From: Sulfitobacter sp. SK012
Lineage (GTDB): Bacteria > Pseudomonadota > Alphaproteobacteria > Rhodobacterales > Rhodobacteraceae
Assembly (NCBI RefSeq): GCF_003352085.1
Contig: NZ_CP025804.1
Location: 1,302,001-1,366,000 of the forward strand
Direction: 5' to 3'
Length of the DNA: 64,000 nt
Shown: piece after piece, positions 18,099 to 26,752 of the stretch
Layout of the letters: the number at the start of each line of letters is the position of its first letter
How positions within the stretch are numbered: position 1 is the stretch's first letter
Program-made: the position numbers and the translations under genes
The notes under the pieces: model-generated
Told to the model about the DNA's origin: nothing
The model's input: the letters and a program-made list of their open reading frames with translations, nothing else
The model's database searches: none

Positions 18099-19538
18099 TT
18101 ACTGGGCTGCGATTGGTTCGTAGATGGACGATGGCAAGTCATAGCCCCACATGCGGAAGCGTTCCGCAAAGTGGCTGCGCACACCGGTAGCTGTGAAGTG
18201 ACCGATGATCTTGTTTTCGGGTGTGAGGCCAACGCGCTGGTAGCGAAAGATTTCCTGCATAGAGATCACGTCGCCTTCCATGCCGGTAATTTCGGTGATG
18301 GATGTCATGCGGCGCGAGCCGTCTTGCAGACGCGAGGCCTGAACAATGAGGTTCACAGCCGAAGAGACTTGGCTACGTACCGCTTTGAGCGGCATCTCGA
18401 TACCGGCCATTGCGATCATGTTTTCCAGACGTGACACACCATCTCGCGCAGAGTTTGCGTGGATTGTTGTCATTGATCCGTCGTGACCTGTGTTCATGGC
18501 CTGGAGCATGTCGATGACTTCTTCGCCACGTGTTTCACCCACGATGATCCGGTCAGGGCGCATCCGCAGAGCGTTTTTCAAGCAGTCGCGGGGGGAAACC
18601 TCGCCTTTGCCTTCAACATTGGGCGGGCGGCTTTCCATCCGGCCCACATGGGTCTGTTGCAGCTGAAGTTCCGCCGTATCCTCAATGGTCAGGATGCGTT
18701 CAGCATTATCGATAAAGGATGAAAGTGCGTTCAGCGTGGTGGTCTTACCCGACCCAGTACCGCCTGAAACGATGATGTTTAGGCGTGTTGCCACAGCGGC
18801 CTGCAAATATGCCGCCATCTCTTCAGTAAACGCACCGAATTGCACCAGATCATCAATGCCAAGTTTATCTTTCTTGAATTTACGAATGGAGACCAAGCTG
18901 CCGTCAACGGCAACAGGAGGCACCATAGCGTTAAAACGTGAGCCGTCTTTAAGGCGCGCATCGACGTATGGGTTGCTTTCATCGACGCGGCGGCCAACGG
19001 CCGAAACGATTTTATCAATGATGCGCAGCAGGTGGCGTTCGTCTTTGAACGTCACATCCGTCAGTTCGAGTTTACCCGAGCGTTCAACAAAAATCTGCTG
19101 CGGTCCGTTCACAAGAATATCGTTGACGGTTTCGTCTTTCAAAAGCGTCTCAAGTGGGCCAAGGCCGGTCACTTCGTCATAAAGCTCTGAGTTGAGCTGC
19201 AACCGATCTTCGCGGTTCAAGACGATATTGCGATCTGTCAGCACTTCGGTGGCAATGGAGTTGATCTCTTGGCGCAAATCTTGCTCAGTGGCATGCTCAA
19301 GCGCGGACAAGTTTAGGCTGTCCAATAACGCGCGGTGCAATTCAAGCTTGATGTCACTCATCCGCTGCTTGCGTTTGACTTCCTTATCAATCGGCGCTGC
19401 CGCAACGGCCGGGGCCGCCTTGCGTATGCTTGCAGGCGCATTCGCTGCTGGCTTTGCTTCCTCGATGGGCGTGACGTTTACCGCCTTACCCGAGGATGCA
19501 GGTACCTCGCTGGCTGATTTCTTATATTTGGAAAACAT
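18099..19538 (-). CDS. tadA: Tad pilus assembly ATPase TadA/CpaF
   Basis: A 479-residue type II/IV secretion ATPase that powers Flp pilus extension. An alanine-rich N-terminal linker precedes the conserved N-domain ([20 protein letters not shown]). Walker A is [12 protein letters not shown], the Asp box is [12 protein letters not shown], and Walker B/His box is [15 protein letters not shown] then MTTIHANSA. It starts 21 bases after cpaE. Length and motifs are normal. Confidence 0.97.
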   Translation of the reverse strand: MFSKYKKSASEVPASSGKAVNVTPIEEAKPAANAPASIRKAAPAVAAAPIDKEVKRKQRMSDIKLELHRALLDSLNLSALEHATEQDLRQEINSIATEVLTDRNIVLNREDRLQLNSELYDEVTGLGPLETLLKDETVNDILVNGPQQIFVERSGKLELTDVTFKDERHLLRIIDKIVSAVGRRVDESNPYVDARLKDGSRFNAMVPPVAVDGSLVSIRKFKKDKLGIDDLVQFGAFTEEMAAYLQAAVATRLNIIVSGGTGSGKTTTLNALSSFIDNAERILTIEDTAELQLQQTHVGRMESRPPNVEGKGEVSPRDCLKNALRMRPDRIIVGETRGEEVIDMLQAMNTGHDGSMTTIHANSARDGVSRLENMIAMAGIEMPLKAVRSQVSSAVNLIVQASRLQDGSRRMTSITEITGMEGDVISMQEIFRYQRVGLTPENKIIGHFTATGVRSHFAERFRMWGYDLPSSIYEPIAAQ

Positions 19539-19559
19539 GCGCTCTTCTTTCTATGACGG

Positions 19560-20804
19560 TTAGGCCGCTTGGGCCGCGTCGTCTTTGAGGGTATGGATCG
19601 ATAGGGCCAGCTTGGCGATTTCACGGCGCAGCGGGCTTTTGGGTGCCGAAGAAGCCAGCGGCAAGCCGTGGTCGTTGGCTTGTGTGATCGGTTTCCCGCC
19701 ATCTGGCAGGCTCACATCAATAGAAATGCTCAGGCTTTCAGCCATCCGCTTTACCCGGCCTTTGCCGTTCAAATCGGTGAACTTGGGCGCACGGTTCATC
19801 ACATAGCGCAGCTTTTCGACCGGGAGCTCTTCGGATTGCAAAGCGCGTTTGAAACGCAGCGTGTTCTGGGCTGAGCGCATGTCGAGTTCAAGCATCGCAA
19901 AATAGACATGCGCTTGGTTCAAGACCGTCTCGGACCACTGAACCAGCGTCGATGGCATGTCGATGATGACATAGTCGAACTGATCCCGCGCCAACCCGAT
20001 GATGCGGTCCACATCCTCAGAAGAGATGATGTCCAACGGTAACATCTCGGACGGGGCGGTCAGGACATGCAGCTTTTCCTCGAAGGTCAAAAGTGCTTGG
20101 CCAAAGATCTCTTCATCCATGGTTTCCGTATCAGAGAGCATCTCATAGACGTTCTCGCGGCGCGGCAGATCAAGGAATGTCGATACGGAGCCGTATTGCA
20201 GATCCAAATCGATCAGGCAGACCGAAGGCCCGCCGGTTTTTTCAGCATTCGCAAGTTCCCAAGCAAGGTTTACGGCCATGGTCGTGGATCCGGTGCCGCC
20301 AGCAAGCCCGTGTACAACGATTAATGCGCCATCTTTTTTAGTGCCAGCGCGCAATTGTGGTGCAGCGGGTGCTTCTGCGACGGGCGGCGCAACGGCGATT
20401 GGTGTGCGGACACGTTCAATCGCCAATGCCAATTCTCCCTCAGGAAGAGGGTAGGGTACAAATTCGTCAGCGCCTTGGCGCAGCAAGGAATGTAGCGCTC
20501 CTGGCGTGACATCCTCGGCAATAAGGATCACACGGATGTCGCGTTTCTTGGCTTGCGCAATGATTTCACCCATCAAAACAAGGTTCTCTTCATCTGCCTC
20601 ATCCATCGCAAGCGCGACAAATTGCATTTCTTGGGCTTCGGGTTGTCCAAAAAAGGCCAGCGCTTCGGCAAAACCAAGATCACCCCAGCTTTCGCCCAAC
20701 GCGCTTTCCATATCCTCGATCAGGAGGTCGAAATTTTGTACGTCGCGGCTGACTGTACAGGCGACAATACTGCCGGCTTCGGGTTGTGGCGTGATGCTGC
20801 TCAT
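19560..20804 (-). CDS. cpaE: Tad pilus localisation protein CpaE/TadZ
   Basis: A 414-residue protein with an N-terminal receiver-like domain (about 10-130) and a C-terminal MinD/ParA-type ATPase domain. The Walker A region reads GLAGGTGSTTMAVNLA, without the usual lysine, as known for atypical TadZ/CpaE proteins. The A-prime region is CLIDLDLQYGSVS, and DYVIIDMPST matches Walker B. CpaE places the pilus machine at the pole. It is first in the cpaE-tadABC part of the locus, after a 289-base gap and a terminator. Confidence 0.92.
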   Translation of the reverse strand: MSSITPQPEAGSIVACTVSRDVQNFDLLIEDMESALGESWGDLGFAEALAFFGQPEAQEMQFVALAMDEADEENLVLMGEIIAQAKKRDIRVILIAEDVTPGALHSLLRQGADEFVPYPLPEGELALAIERVRTPIAVAPPVAEAPAAPQLRAGTKKDGALIVVHGLAGGTGSTTMAVNLAWELANAEKTGGPSVCLIDLDLQYGSVSTFLDLPRRENVYEMLSDTETMDEEIFGQALLTFEEKLHVLTAPSEMLPLDIISSEDVDRIIGLARDQFDYVIIDMPSTLVQWSETVLNQAHVYFAMLELDMRSAQNTLRFKRALQSEELPVEKLRYVMNRAPKFTDLNGKGRVKRMAESLSISIDVSLPDGGKPITQANDHGLPLASSAPKSPLRREIAKLALSIHTLKDDAAQAA

Positions 20805-21093
20805 TGCCTTATCTTCCTTTTACCAAGGGCCAAACAGTGAAGGCAGAATGCAAAATTTGTGTTCTGTCGTTCGTCTGTGGATGCCCAAGTCCGGCGCTAT
20901 TGCCGGATAGATTTGTCCCATTGATGTGAATATCACAGCTAATCTGGGCGAGATTGGGGCTAAAAAGCTTCGATTGTTGGATATGTTGAAACGATCATGA
21001 CCTGAGCGTTTGATTGACCCATGGGACAGGGCCAACGAAAAAGGCCAGCCCGGGGTGGGGCTGGCCTTAAAGATTCGTTAGTTTTCGGAGTGG
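20805..21093 (-). promoter_or_regulatory. Gap before cpaE: terminator plus probable second Tad promoter region
   Basis: A 289-base non-coding stretch separates the OmpA-like gene from cpaE. It holds a strong terminator (21038-21068) and about 200 bases upstream of cpaE that likely carry a promoter for the cpaE-tadABC part. I could not assign clear -35/-10 boxes. Confidence 0.4.
21038..21068 (-). terminator. Rho-independent terminator after the OmpA-like gene
   Basis: AAGGCCAGCCC (21041-21051) and GGGCTGGCCTT (21058-21068) form an 11-bp perfect stem with a 6-base loop. On the minus strand it is followed by TTTTTCG. It lies 25 bases after the stop codon and splits the Tad locus into two transcription units. 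Confidence 0.9.
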
Positions 21094-21768
21094 TTAGTTG
21101 CCGATCGCCGTAAGCGCGTCGTCGCCAACTTCGCTGACTGCCGTAGCGCTTGCGATATATTCGCGGCCGATAACTTGGGCATATTTGCCATCCAGAACGG
21201 TCGGATGGCGTTCCACAAATCCGCTGACCTGGGTCACAGTCCGTCGGTTGGCGCGCTCTGGCTGTTGTGTCAGTACGACCGGTTGGGTTTCCCCAAATGA
21301 TGCGACGGCCTCAAGTCGGCTGCTGCTGATACCTTGCTGGTTGAAAAACTTCACAACAGCGCGGGCGCGACGCAATCCAAGTGCTTTGTTTGCACGGGTA
21401 GACCCAACTGCATCCGTATGTCCGTAGACGCGAAAGCGGATTTCAGGGAATTGCTTAATCCAGTTCACCTGTTCCAACAGCGTAGCCTGAGCCCCGGCGT
21501 CTAACTGTGAAGAGTTAAAGGCAAAATTGATCATTGGGCTGACTTCGCCTTCAAAGCGTTTGGCCAAATTGAAGGTCACATCGCGTTCGCCGGTTTGCAC
21601 CAAACGATTGTTGAGGTTCGAGCTATCAGCCGCATCCGTGTTGGTTATTGCTCCGGCCTCAGAAAAGAACTGGGTATAGAGCCCGTCGGAGCTTGTGGCG
21701 CACCCGGATGCAGTAAGGACTGCAATCAGGGCGAACTGTGTGCGTTTTTTGGCGAGAGTGCTGTTCAT
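21094..21768 (-). CDS. OmpA-family lipoprotein in the CpaD position of the Tad locus
   Basis: A 224-residue exported protein. The signal peptide ends in a possible lipobox (LTASGC), and the C-terminal half is an OmpA-like peptidoglycan-binding domain (MINFAFNSSQLDAGAQ, VYGHTDAVGSTRANKALGLRR, RRTVTQVSGF). ATG 21768 lies 4 bases after the cpaC stop; the frame continues upstream into cpaC without support. In many Tad loci this place is held by CpaD, a different lipoprotein. This protein may anchor the secretin to the cell wall, which is inference. Confidence 0.87.
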   Translation of the reverse strand: MNSTLAKKRTQFALIAVLTASGCATSSDGLYTQFFSEAGAITNTDAADSSNLNNRLVQTGERDVTFNLAKRFEGEVSPMINFAFNSSQLDAGAQATLLEQVNWIKQFPEIRFRVYGHTDAVGSTRANKALGLRRARAVVKFFNQQGISSSRLEAVASFGETQPVVLTQQPERANRRTVTQVSGFVERHPTVLDGKYAQVIGREYIASATAVSEVGDDALTAIGN

Positions 21769-21772
21769 TGTC

Positions 21773-23212
21773 TTAATCCAGTACGTAGCCATAGGAGCCG
21801 CCGAAATCCTGCTTTGCCACTTCGCCGGCGGCACCCGTTTTAGGTGTCCGTGTCCCGGCAGAGGTGCGTCCATTGAGGAACAGATCACTTTCGGTGGGGG
21901 GTTTGATACGGTCGGTTGGTAGGGACAACGCATCACCACGAGTAGGGCTCACAAGGTGCGCTGTTACGATAATCACCAATTCTGTCTGGCTCCGCTGGTA
22001 TTCCGCACTGCGGAAAAGCGCGCCCAAAACCGGTACATCACCGATCCACGGCAATTGGCTTGAGTTGTCCGTGAAATCGTCTTCCAAAAGCCCTGCGACC
22101 GCGAAGCTCTCGCCGTCACGAAGCTCAATTGTGGTTGATGTTTCGCGCCGGGTGAAGGCCGCAATGGTAAGTCCACCATCAAAGGAAAAGCCATTGGTCG
22201 GGTCAATCGCCGAAACAGCTGCATTCATTTCGATGTTGATCAGATCTTCATCAACCACACGGGGGATAAAGGACATTTCCACGCCAAACGGTTTGAACTC
22301 TACCGAAATCTGGTCGTTATCTTGCGCAACAGGGACAGGGTATTCGCCGCCTGCAAGGAACTTGGCCTCTTGTCCGGAAAGGGCGACAAGGTTTGGTTCC
22401 GCTAGGAAGCGTACAGCGCCTTTTTGCTCAAGCGCCTCGAGCAGGATACCGACTTGCGTTGAACCTGCATTAAAGCCGAAAAGTACGGCCCCTGCGTTTT
22501 CATTGTTGAGGGGAATGTTGCCGCCAAGTGCGCCAGCCACGCCAAGTGCTGTGTTTGTAGTCCCGGTCCCGCCCGAAATACCTACGTCGCTTCCAAGTCC
22601 GCCGCCGAGAGAGATCGACGAGCTGAGCGATTTAGACACAGAGCGCGACATTTCAGCAAAGCGCACCTTCATCATCACTTGCTGGATGCCGCCAACGCTC
22701 ATCAAATTCGAGACCCGTTCTGGCGCATAACGTTCCGCCAGATCAAGAGCCCGCTGCAGTTTCTGGGTCGAGGTCACCACGCCTGACAGCACGATGCCGT
22801 CATTGGCGGTGCGCACTTCGATCTTCTCACCGGGCAAGATCTGGCGTAGGCGTTCCTTGAACTCGGAGACATCCGCGTTCACTTGAACATCTACGTTGGT
22901 GATCAGTTGACCAGATGCATCAAGCAAAGTCAGCGTGGTGCGACCTGGCGATTTGCCCAAGACATAAATGGTGCGGTCCGACAGGGATGAAATATCCGCG
23001 ATGCCGGGGTTTGCAATGCTGAGCTCCGCGAAGGGGACGTCACTTTCGACAACCACCGCGCGGTTCATGGGCACGCTTAAGATTGAGCTGGTCCCGCTTT
23101 TCACCACACGCAGGCCCTCAGCCTGCGCATTGATGGGGCCAGTAATGGCCACAGGTGCTGCACTTATACACAACCCCAGAAGGGCTGCTTTCATAAATCT
23201 ATCGATTTTCAT
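21773..23212 (-). CDS. cpaC: Tad pilus outer-membrane secretin CpaC/RcpA
   Basis: A 479-residue secretin forming the outer-membrane pore for the Flp pilus. A signal peptide (to about residue 32) is followed by the pilus N-terminal domain (VVKSGTSSILSVPMNRAVVV), a BON-like domain and the secretin domain (EPNLVALSGQEAKFLAGGEYPVPV, then ELVIIVTAHLVSP). ATG 23212 with AAGGCAGG in front is preferred over GTG 23233. The C-terminal 40 residues extend beyond the secretin core. Confidence 0.95.
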   Translation of the reverse strand: MKIDRFMKAALLGLCISAAPVAITGPINAQAEGLRVVKSGTSSILSVPMNRAVVVESDVPFAELSIANPGIADISSLSDRTIYVLGKSPGRTTLTLLDASGQLITNVDVQVNADVSEFKERLRQILPGEKIEVRTANDGIVLSGVVTSTQKLQRALDLAERYAPERVSNLMSVGGIQQVMMKVRFAEMSRSVSKSLSSSISLGGGLGSDVGISGGTGTTNTALGVAGALGGNIPLNNENAGAVLFGFNAGSTQVGILLEALEQKGAVRFLAEPNLVALSGQEAKFLAGGEYPVPVAQDNDQISVEFKPFGVEMSFIPRVVDEDLINIEMNAAVSAIDPTNGFSFDGGLTIAAFTRRETSTTIELRDGESFAVAGLLEDDFTDNSSQLPWIGDVPVLGALFRSAEYQRSQTELVIIVTAHLVSPTRGDALSLPTDRIKPPTESDLFLNGRTSAGTRTPKTGAAGEVAKQDFGGSYGYVLD

Positions 23213-23416
23213 GTGACCTGCCTTTTTGATCACGCCTCAAGGTAGGGTCTTTTTGCCCGTCGTTTCGATCACCCTGAGGCAATTTTGGTTTTTTTGCAAG
23301 AATCAATGCGTTCGGGGGCATTGCTTATGTGGATAAATGGCAACAGCAGGCAAAACTGCAGCGCCGCAGGGGGGTGCGGCGCTGTGCTAAGATTCTGGAA
23401 TTGCTTGGTTTGTAGG
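23213..23416 (-). other. cpaB-cpaC gap with two hairpins
   Basis: This 204-base gap holds a 10-bp perfect stem (CAGCGCCGCA at 23359-23368, TGCGGCGCTG at 23375-23384), followed on the minus strand by CAGTTTTGCC, which resembles a weak terminator or attenuator. A second inverted repeat (GCCTCAAGGT near 23236, ACCCTGAGGC near 23271) is followed by a T-run in the plus direction. No coding sequence was seen. Confidence 0.6.
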
Positions 23417-24274
23417 TCAATTGGTGCAGGGGATCGGGATCTCCAGCACTTCGGCTCCGCGGCGCGTCCGGATCGTACAAACCCGTTCTTTCGCTGCTTC
23501 GGCTTGTACTGCTTCATCGGCAATCCCAAGAAGCGAGCGTTGATCCACCTCGATGGCGCTTGCAATCGTGTCATCACCGGCACCTACCAACGACAGCGAC
23601 AAGTTGCCTGTCGACTGAGCTTGGGCGAGTGCGGCCACTTGGTTGGGATCAACTGCAACAGTTACTGTCCGTGCGATGACGGCTTCGCTTACCGTGCCAC
23701 CAGCGCTTTGGTCGATGGCGATCAGTTTGACGCCAGCTTCGATCAGTTTGGTCACGTCAGAGCGGCTGTTCTTGCCACCAACATTTACGCGACCTGTCCA
23801 GTACACATCAACTTTGTCACCGGGGCGCAGGAAGCCTGACACACCGCTGGACACGTCAACTTTGATCGTAAAGGCGCGCATCCCTCGTTCAAGACGCGAT
23901 GTGAGGCCCGTATCTTCACCTGGTTCGGTGATCTTGACGGCAAGGATGACTTCGTTCTTTTCCATTTGGCGCAAGATAACCCGCAGCTCCTGGGTGTTCT
24001 CAGGAAAGAGCAATGCTTCTTCCATGAATGCGCCCTCTGGAATGGCCGTGATCGGAAAGTCGACAGCGCGCACATCTTCTCGCGTAAGCTTTTCGCCATA
24101 CTTCAGACCCCGTTCCGCAACGTAGACTGTTTCGGTAGGCACAAGTTTTGCCTTAGCCGCCTCAGCACGTTCAATGGCGGATTTGTATTGGCCAATCTGT
24201 CCCTTGGCGAGATACACAGCACCTCCGGCTAGGGCGATACCCACCAGTAGAACCAATCCAAATACCATACGCAT
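23417..24274 (-). CDS. cpaB: Tad pilus assembly protein CpaB/RcpC
   Basis: A 285-residue protein with an N-terminal hydrophobic anchor (residues 4-24), an SAF domain (VYVAERGLKYGEKLTREDVR) and an RcpC-type C-terminal half (MRAFTIKVDVSSGVSGFLRPGDKVDV). CpaB works with the secretin in the periplasm, possibly holding the cell wall. It ends in a Cys-containing tail (IPIPCTN). It lies downstream of the two pilin genes. Confidence 0.94.
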   Translation of the reverse strand: MRMVFGLVLLVGIALAGGAVYLAKGQIGQYKSAIERAEAAKAKLVPTETVYVAERGLKYGEKLTREDVRAVDFPITAIPEGAFMEEALLFPENTQELRVILRQMEKNEVILAVKITEPGEDTGLTSRLERGMRAFTIKVDVSSGVSGFLRPGDKVDVYWTGRVNVGGKNSRSDVTKLIEAGVKLIAIDQSAGGTVSEAVIARTVTVAVDPNQVAALAQAQSTGNLSLSLVGAGDDTIASAIEVDQRSLLGIADEAVQAEAAKERVCTIRTRRGAEVLEIPIPCTN

Positions 24275-24399
24275 AGTCGTTACCTCTTTTACTATCGGCG
24301 CTGGATCTGTCCGGCGCTCATTTGCTCGCCCAAAGGATTAGGCGGCGATTATGGCTAATCTTCGGCCGCAGGGTGGCATCCTTGCGGTTTGGCGGATGT

Positions 24400-24573
24400 T
24401 CAGAGAAATCCGCCCAAATAGTTGGCAATTCCGTCTGTCAGCCCAAGGGTGCCAGCTTGCATCACTGCAACGACGACCACGCACATGGCGACAATACCTG
24501 CGCAAATGACCACCCAATCGACGGTGACGGCACCTTCTTCATTGAAAAGGAAAGATTTGAAAAATTTGATCAT
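24400..24573 (-). CDS. Second Flp-family pilin, 57 aa
   Basis: A small gene: ATG complement at 24571-24573, TGA complement at 24400-24402. The protein starts MIKFFKSFLFNEEGAVTVDW, closely matching the first pilin's leader (KNFRNDEDGAVTVDWVV). It has a hydrophobic segment (about 21-39), a glycine-rich C-terminus, and ends NYLGGFL. The shared GAVTVDW motif is the cleavage and assembly region of Flp pilins. It lies 100 bases after the first pilin gene, beyond a strong terminator, and 125 bases before cpaB. Unlike the first pilin it has two cysteines (Cys24, Cys31). Confidence 0.85.
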   Translation of the reverse strand: MIKFFKSFLFNEEGAVTVDWVVICAGIVAMCVVVVAVMQAGTLGLTDGIANYLGGFL

Positions 24574-24604
24574 AACTAATCCGAACTATTTAAATTAGGG
24601 GTAC

Positions 24605-24642
24605 AAAAACAAAAAGCCGCGCTCTGCTTCACAGAGCGCGGC
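24605..24642 (-). terminator. Strong terminator between the two pilin genes
   Basis: GCCGCGCTCTG (24616-24626) pairs perfectly with CAGAGCGCGGC (24632-24642) across a 5-base loop. On the minus strand TTTTTGTTTTT follows. It lies between flp1 and the second pilin, so most transcripts should stop after the first pilin. This would give much more pilin than assembly machinery. Confidence 0.93.
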
Positions 24643-24673
24643 CAATGGCTGTTAGGCCAACTCTAACCGTATA

Positions 24674-24856
24674 TTACAGGTTAGGGTCCTGGGTGCCCAG
24701 GAACGTGGAAGTCGAGCTTGTCAGGTCTTCTGCGCCAGACTCGATTGAAGAGTAAGCAGCAACGGCCAGGCCAACAACTGCGGCTGTAAGAACAACCCAG
24801 TCAACAGTCACGGCACCATCTTCGTCGTTGCGGAAGTTTTTGATAAATTTCATCAT
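24674..24856 (-). CDS. flp: Flp family type IVb pilin
   Basis: A 60-residue pilin. It has a short basic leader, the motif DEDGAVTVDW and a hydrophobic helix (about 20-38), ending in a Ser/Thr-rich tail with the C-terminus TQDPNL. The ribosome binding site GGAGGG precedes two adjacent ATG codons (24856, 24853). It is first in the Tad locus and probably the main pilin. Adhesion and biofilm formation are the usual roles of Flp pili. Confidence 0.95.
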   Translation of the reverse strand: MMKFIKNFRNDEDGAVTVDWVVLTAAVVGLAVAAYSSIESGAEDLTSSTSTFLGTQDPNL

Positions 24857-25223
24857 TGTAGTGTCCCTCCAAAGGATCAGTAGTGTTTTAAGTTTTCAAC
24901 CTCGCCGTCCGTCTCGTGGCCCGCTCTCTCAGTTGGGCCTGTCCGACTTGGTATGACGCTATATAGCCGTCTGATTGGGGCATGAATTTGACGGCAATTG
25001 AGACATTTGCGATCTTAACGTTCTCAAGGGTGATTTTCTCTATAAGATATTGATATTAAACTATTTTATACTTGATAATTTATTTGAAGCGTTAAAATTC
25101 CGTGACCAAAAGATCGAATTGGGGCGAAATTGCCATGTTTGAGGCCTGATTTTCTGGCTTGGGGGGCTGTTTTTTGCGATGTTGAGGAAAAAAGCAGTCC
25201 TAAAACAAAGAGAGCAGGCAGAC
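24857..25223. promoter_or_regulatory. Divergent control region between flp and the lytic transglycosylase gene
   Basis: This 367-base, A+T-rich region holds no gene. It must carry the flp promoter on the minus strand and the transglycosylase promoter on the plus strand. I looked for CtrA-type TTAA-N7-TTAA boxes and saw only partial matches. Confidence 0.5.
25050..25079 (+). promoter_or_regulatory. Candidate sigma-70 promoter for the transglycosylase gene
   Basis: TTGATA (25050-25055) and GATAAT (25074-25079) are separated by 18 bases in A+T-rich DNA, each matching the consensus at five of six positions. The distance to the start codon is about 145 bases, so a long leader is implied. Confidence 0.35.
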
Positions 25224-26036
25224 ATGTTTCGAATATTAGGTATTTCGGTGCTTGCTATTGTGGTGGCTACTACAGGGGCGCAGGCAGACAAACCCGCTCC
25301 CTTCCCGGAATTCAGTGCAAAGCGGGTCAAACCGCCGAAAGCTGGCGGCAAGAGGATTAACATTCAAATTGAACAGAAAGCTGCTCCGGCTCCAAAGCGC
25401 ACCCCAGATGTGGTTGCCACTTCGTCGGGTTCGATAGAGCGGACAGTAGCGGGGCAATATGATTGGTTCTGGGCCAAGGTGTCGCCTGAGGCTGCGCAAT
25501 CGGGGCCCGGGCGGTTAGAAATGGCGATGACGACGCTGGCAGGATCAACATCGACAGTTCCAGCCCCACGGCTACAGCACATGCAAGACATCGCGCGCGC
25601 CCATGGCATCGATATTTTGCGCTCTACTATTGGGACGAATGTATCGCCCGCGTTGGCGCTTGCGGTAATCACAGTGGAATCTGCAGGCAAGCCGGATGCG
25701 GTCAGCGGAGCCGGGGCAGAAGGTCTGATGCAATTGATGCCAGCGACGGCCGACCGCTTTGGTGTGACCGACAGCTCAGTGCCTGCACAAAATATCGCTG
25801 GCGGCGTGAAATACCTAGATTGGCTGATGGGGGAATTTGAGAATGACCCTATCCTCGTGCTCGCAGGCTACAATTCTGGTGAGGGATCGGTGCGCAAATA
25901 TGCGGGAGTGCCGCCCTTTGCCGAAACGCGCGACTACGTTCCCAAAGTCTTGGCCGCGTTCCAGGTGGCCAAGGGGTTGTGCAAAACCCCACCTGAACTG
26001 ATTAGCGATGGCTGCGTGTTTGCGGCGATGAACTAA
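25224..26036 (+). CDS. Lytic transglycosylase with SLT domain
   Basis: A 270-residue exported enzyme that cleaves the glycan strands of peptidoglycan. A signal peptide (ends about ATTGAQA) precedes a proline- and lysine-rich linker. The SLT domain has the catalytic glutamate in ITVESAGKPDA, then GLMQLMPATADRFGV and LAGYNSGEGSVRKY. ATG 25224 starts the signal peptide; an in-frame ATG at 25179 adds 15 residues without support. It lies opposite the pilin gene and may open the wall for the pilus, which is inference. Confidence 0.9.
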   Translation: MFRILGISVLAIVVATTGAQADKPAPFPEFSAKRVKPPKAGGKRINIQIEQKAAPAPKRTPDVVATSSGSIERTVAGQYDWFWAKVSPEAAQSGPGRLEMAMTTLAGSTSTVPAPRLQHMQDIARAHGIDILRSTIGTNVSPALALAVITVESAGKPDAVSGAGAEGLMQLMPATADRFGVTDSSVPAQNIAGGVKYLDWLMGEFENDPILVLAGYNSGEGSVRKYAGVPPFAETRDYVPKVLAAFQVAKGLCKTPPELISDGCVFAAMN

Positions 26037-26070
26037 TCTTAAAAGAGTGTCAGTTTCCCCAACCTAACTA

Positions 26071-26098
26071 ACGCAGGCCCCGTCTTTGGGCCCTGCGT
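26071..26098. terminator. Shared hairpin between the transglycosylase and scoB genes
   Basis: ACGCAGGCCC (26071-26080) pairs with GGGCCCTGCGT (26088-26098) with one bulged base. The plus side is followed by TCCGTTTTGTTG. It sits between two converging genes and could serve both. Confidence 0.65.
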
Positions 26099-26113
26099 TC
26101 CGTTTTGTTGTGT

Positions 26114-26752
26114 TCAGACCAGTGTCGCGTCTGTCGCGGCGCGCAGGTCTGCTTCGGTGACGCCTTGGGCGCATTCCACAATGCGCAGGCCGCCTTCCAC
26201 CACGTCGAGCACGCCTAGGTTTGTGATGATCCGGTCCACAACTCCCGCGCCGGTCAGCGGCAGGGTGCATGCCTTAAGGACCTTGCTGTCGCCGTGCTTG
26301 TTGGCGTGGTCCATCACCACGATCACACGGCCAACGCCTGCGACCAGATCCATCGCACCGCCCATGCCTTTGACCAGCTTGCCGGGGATCATCCAGTTGG
26401 CGAGGTCGCCATTTTCTGCCACTTCCATTGCACCCAGAATGGCCGCTGCGATCTTGCCGCCGCGGATCATGCCAAAGCTGGTCGCGCTGTCAAAATAAGC
26501 GGTGCGGTCCAGCTCGGTGATGGTCTGCTTGCCGGCATTGATCAGATCGGCGTCTTCGTCACCCTCGATCGGGAACGGGCCCATGCCAAGCATCCCGTTC
26601 TCTGACTGCAGCGTGATGTCCTTGTCGCCGACGTAATTGGCCACCAGCGTCGGGATGCCGATCCCGAGGTTCACATACATGCCATCGCTCAGCTCTTCGG
26701 CGGCGCGGGCCGCCATCTGGTTGCGGTCCCAGCCCTTGAGTGCATCGGCCAT
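26114..26752 (-). CDS. scoB: 3-oxoacid CoA-transferase subunit B
   Basis: The catalytic subunit (212 aa) of a class I CoA-transferase that moves CoA from succinyl-CoA to acetoacetate or a related 3-oxoacid. The active-site glutamate is Glu51 in the SENGMLGMG motif, and [13 protein letters not shown] is the family N-terminal signature. It overlaps subunit A by 1 base (TAATG). The exact acid substrate cannot be read from sequence. Ketone-body use or polyhydroxybutyrate turnover is likely. Confidence 0.93.
   Translation of the reverse strand: MADALKGWDRNQMAARAAEELSDGMYVNLGIGIPTLVANYVGDKDITLQSENGMLGMGPFPIEGDEDADLINAGKQTITELDRTAYFDSATSFGMIRGGKIAAAILGAMEVAENGDLANWMIPGKLVKGMGGAMDLVAGVGRVIVVMDHANKHGDSKVLKACTLPLTGAGVVDRIITNLGVLDVVEGGLRIVECAQGVTEADLRAATDATLV

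Noticed and set aside
24857..25178. CtrA-type boxes upstream of the pilin gene.
   Set aside because: Only half-sites (TTAA followed by imperfect second halves) were seen, which is expected by chance in A+T-rich DNA.
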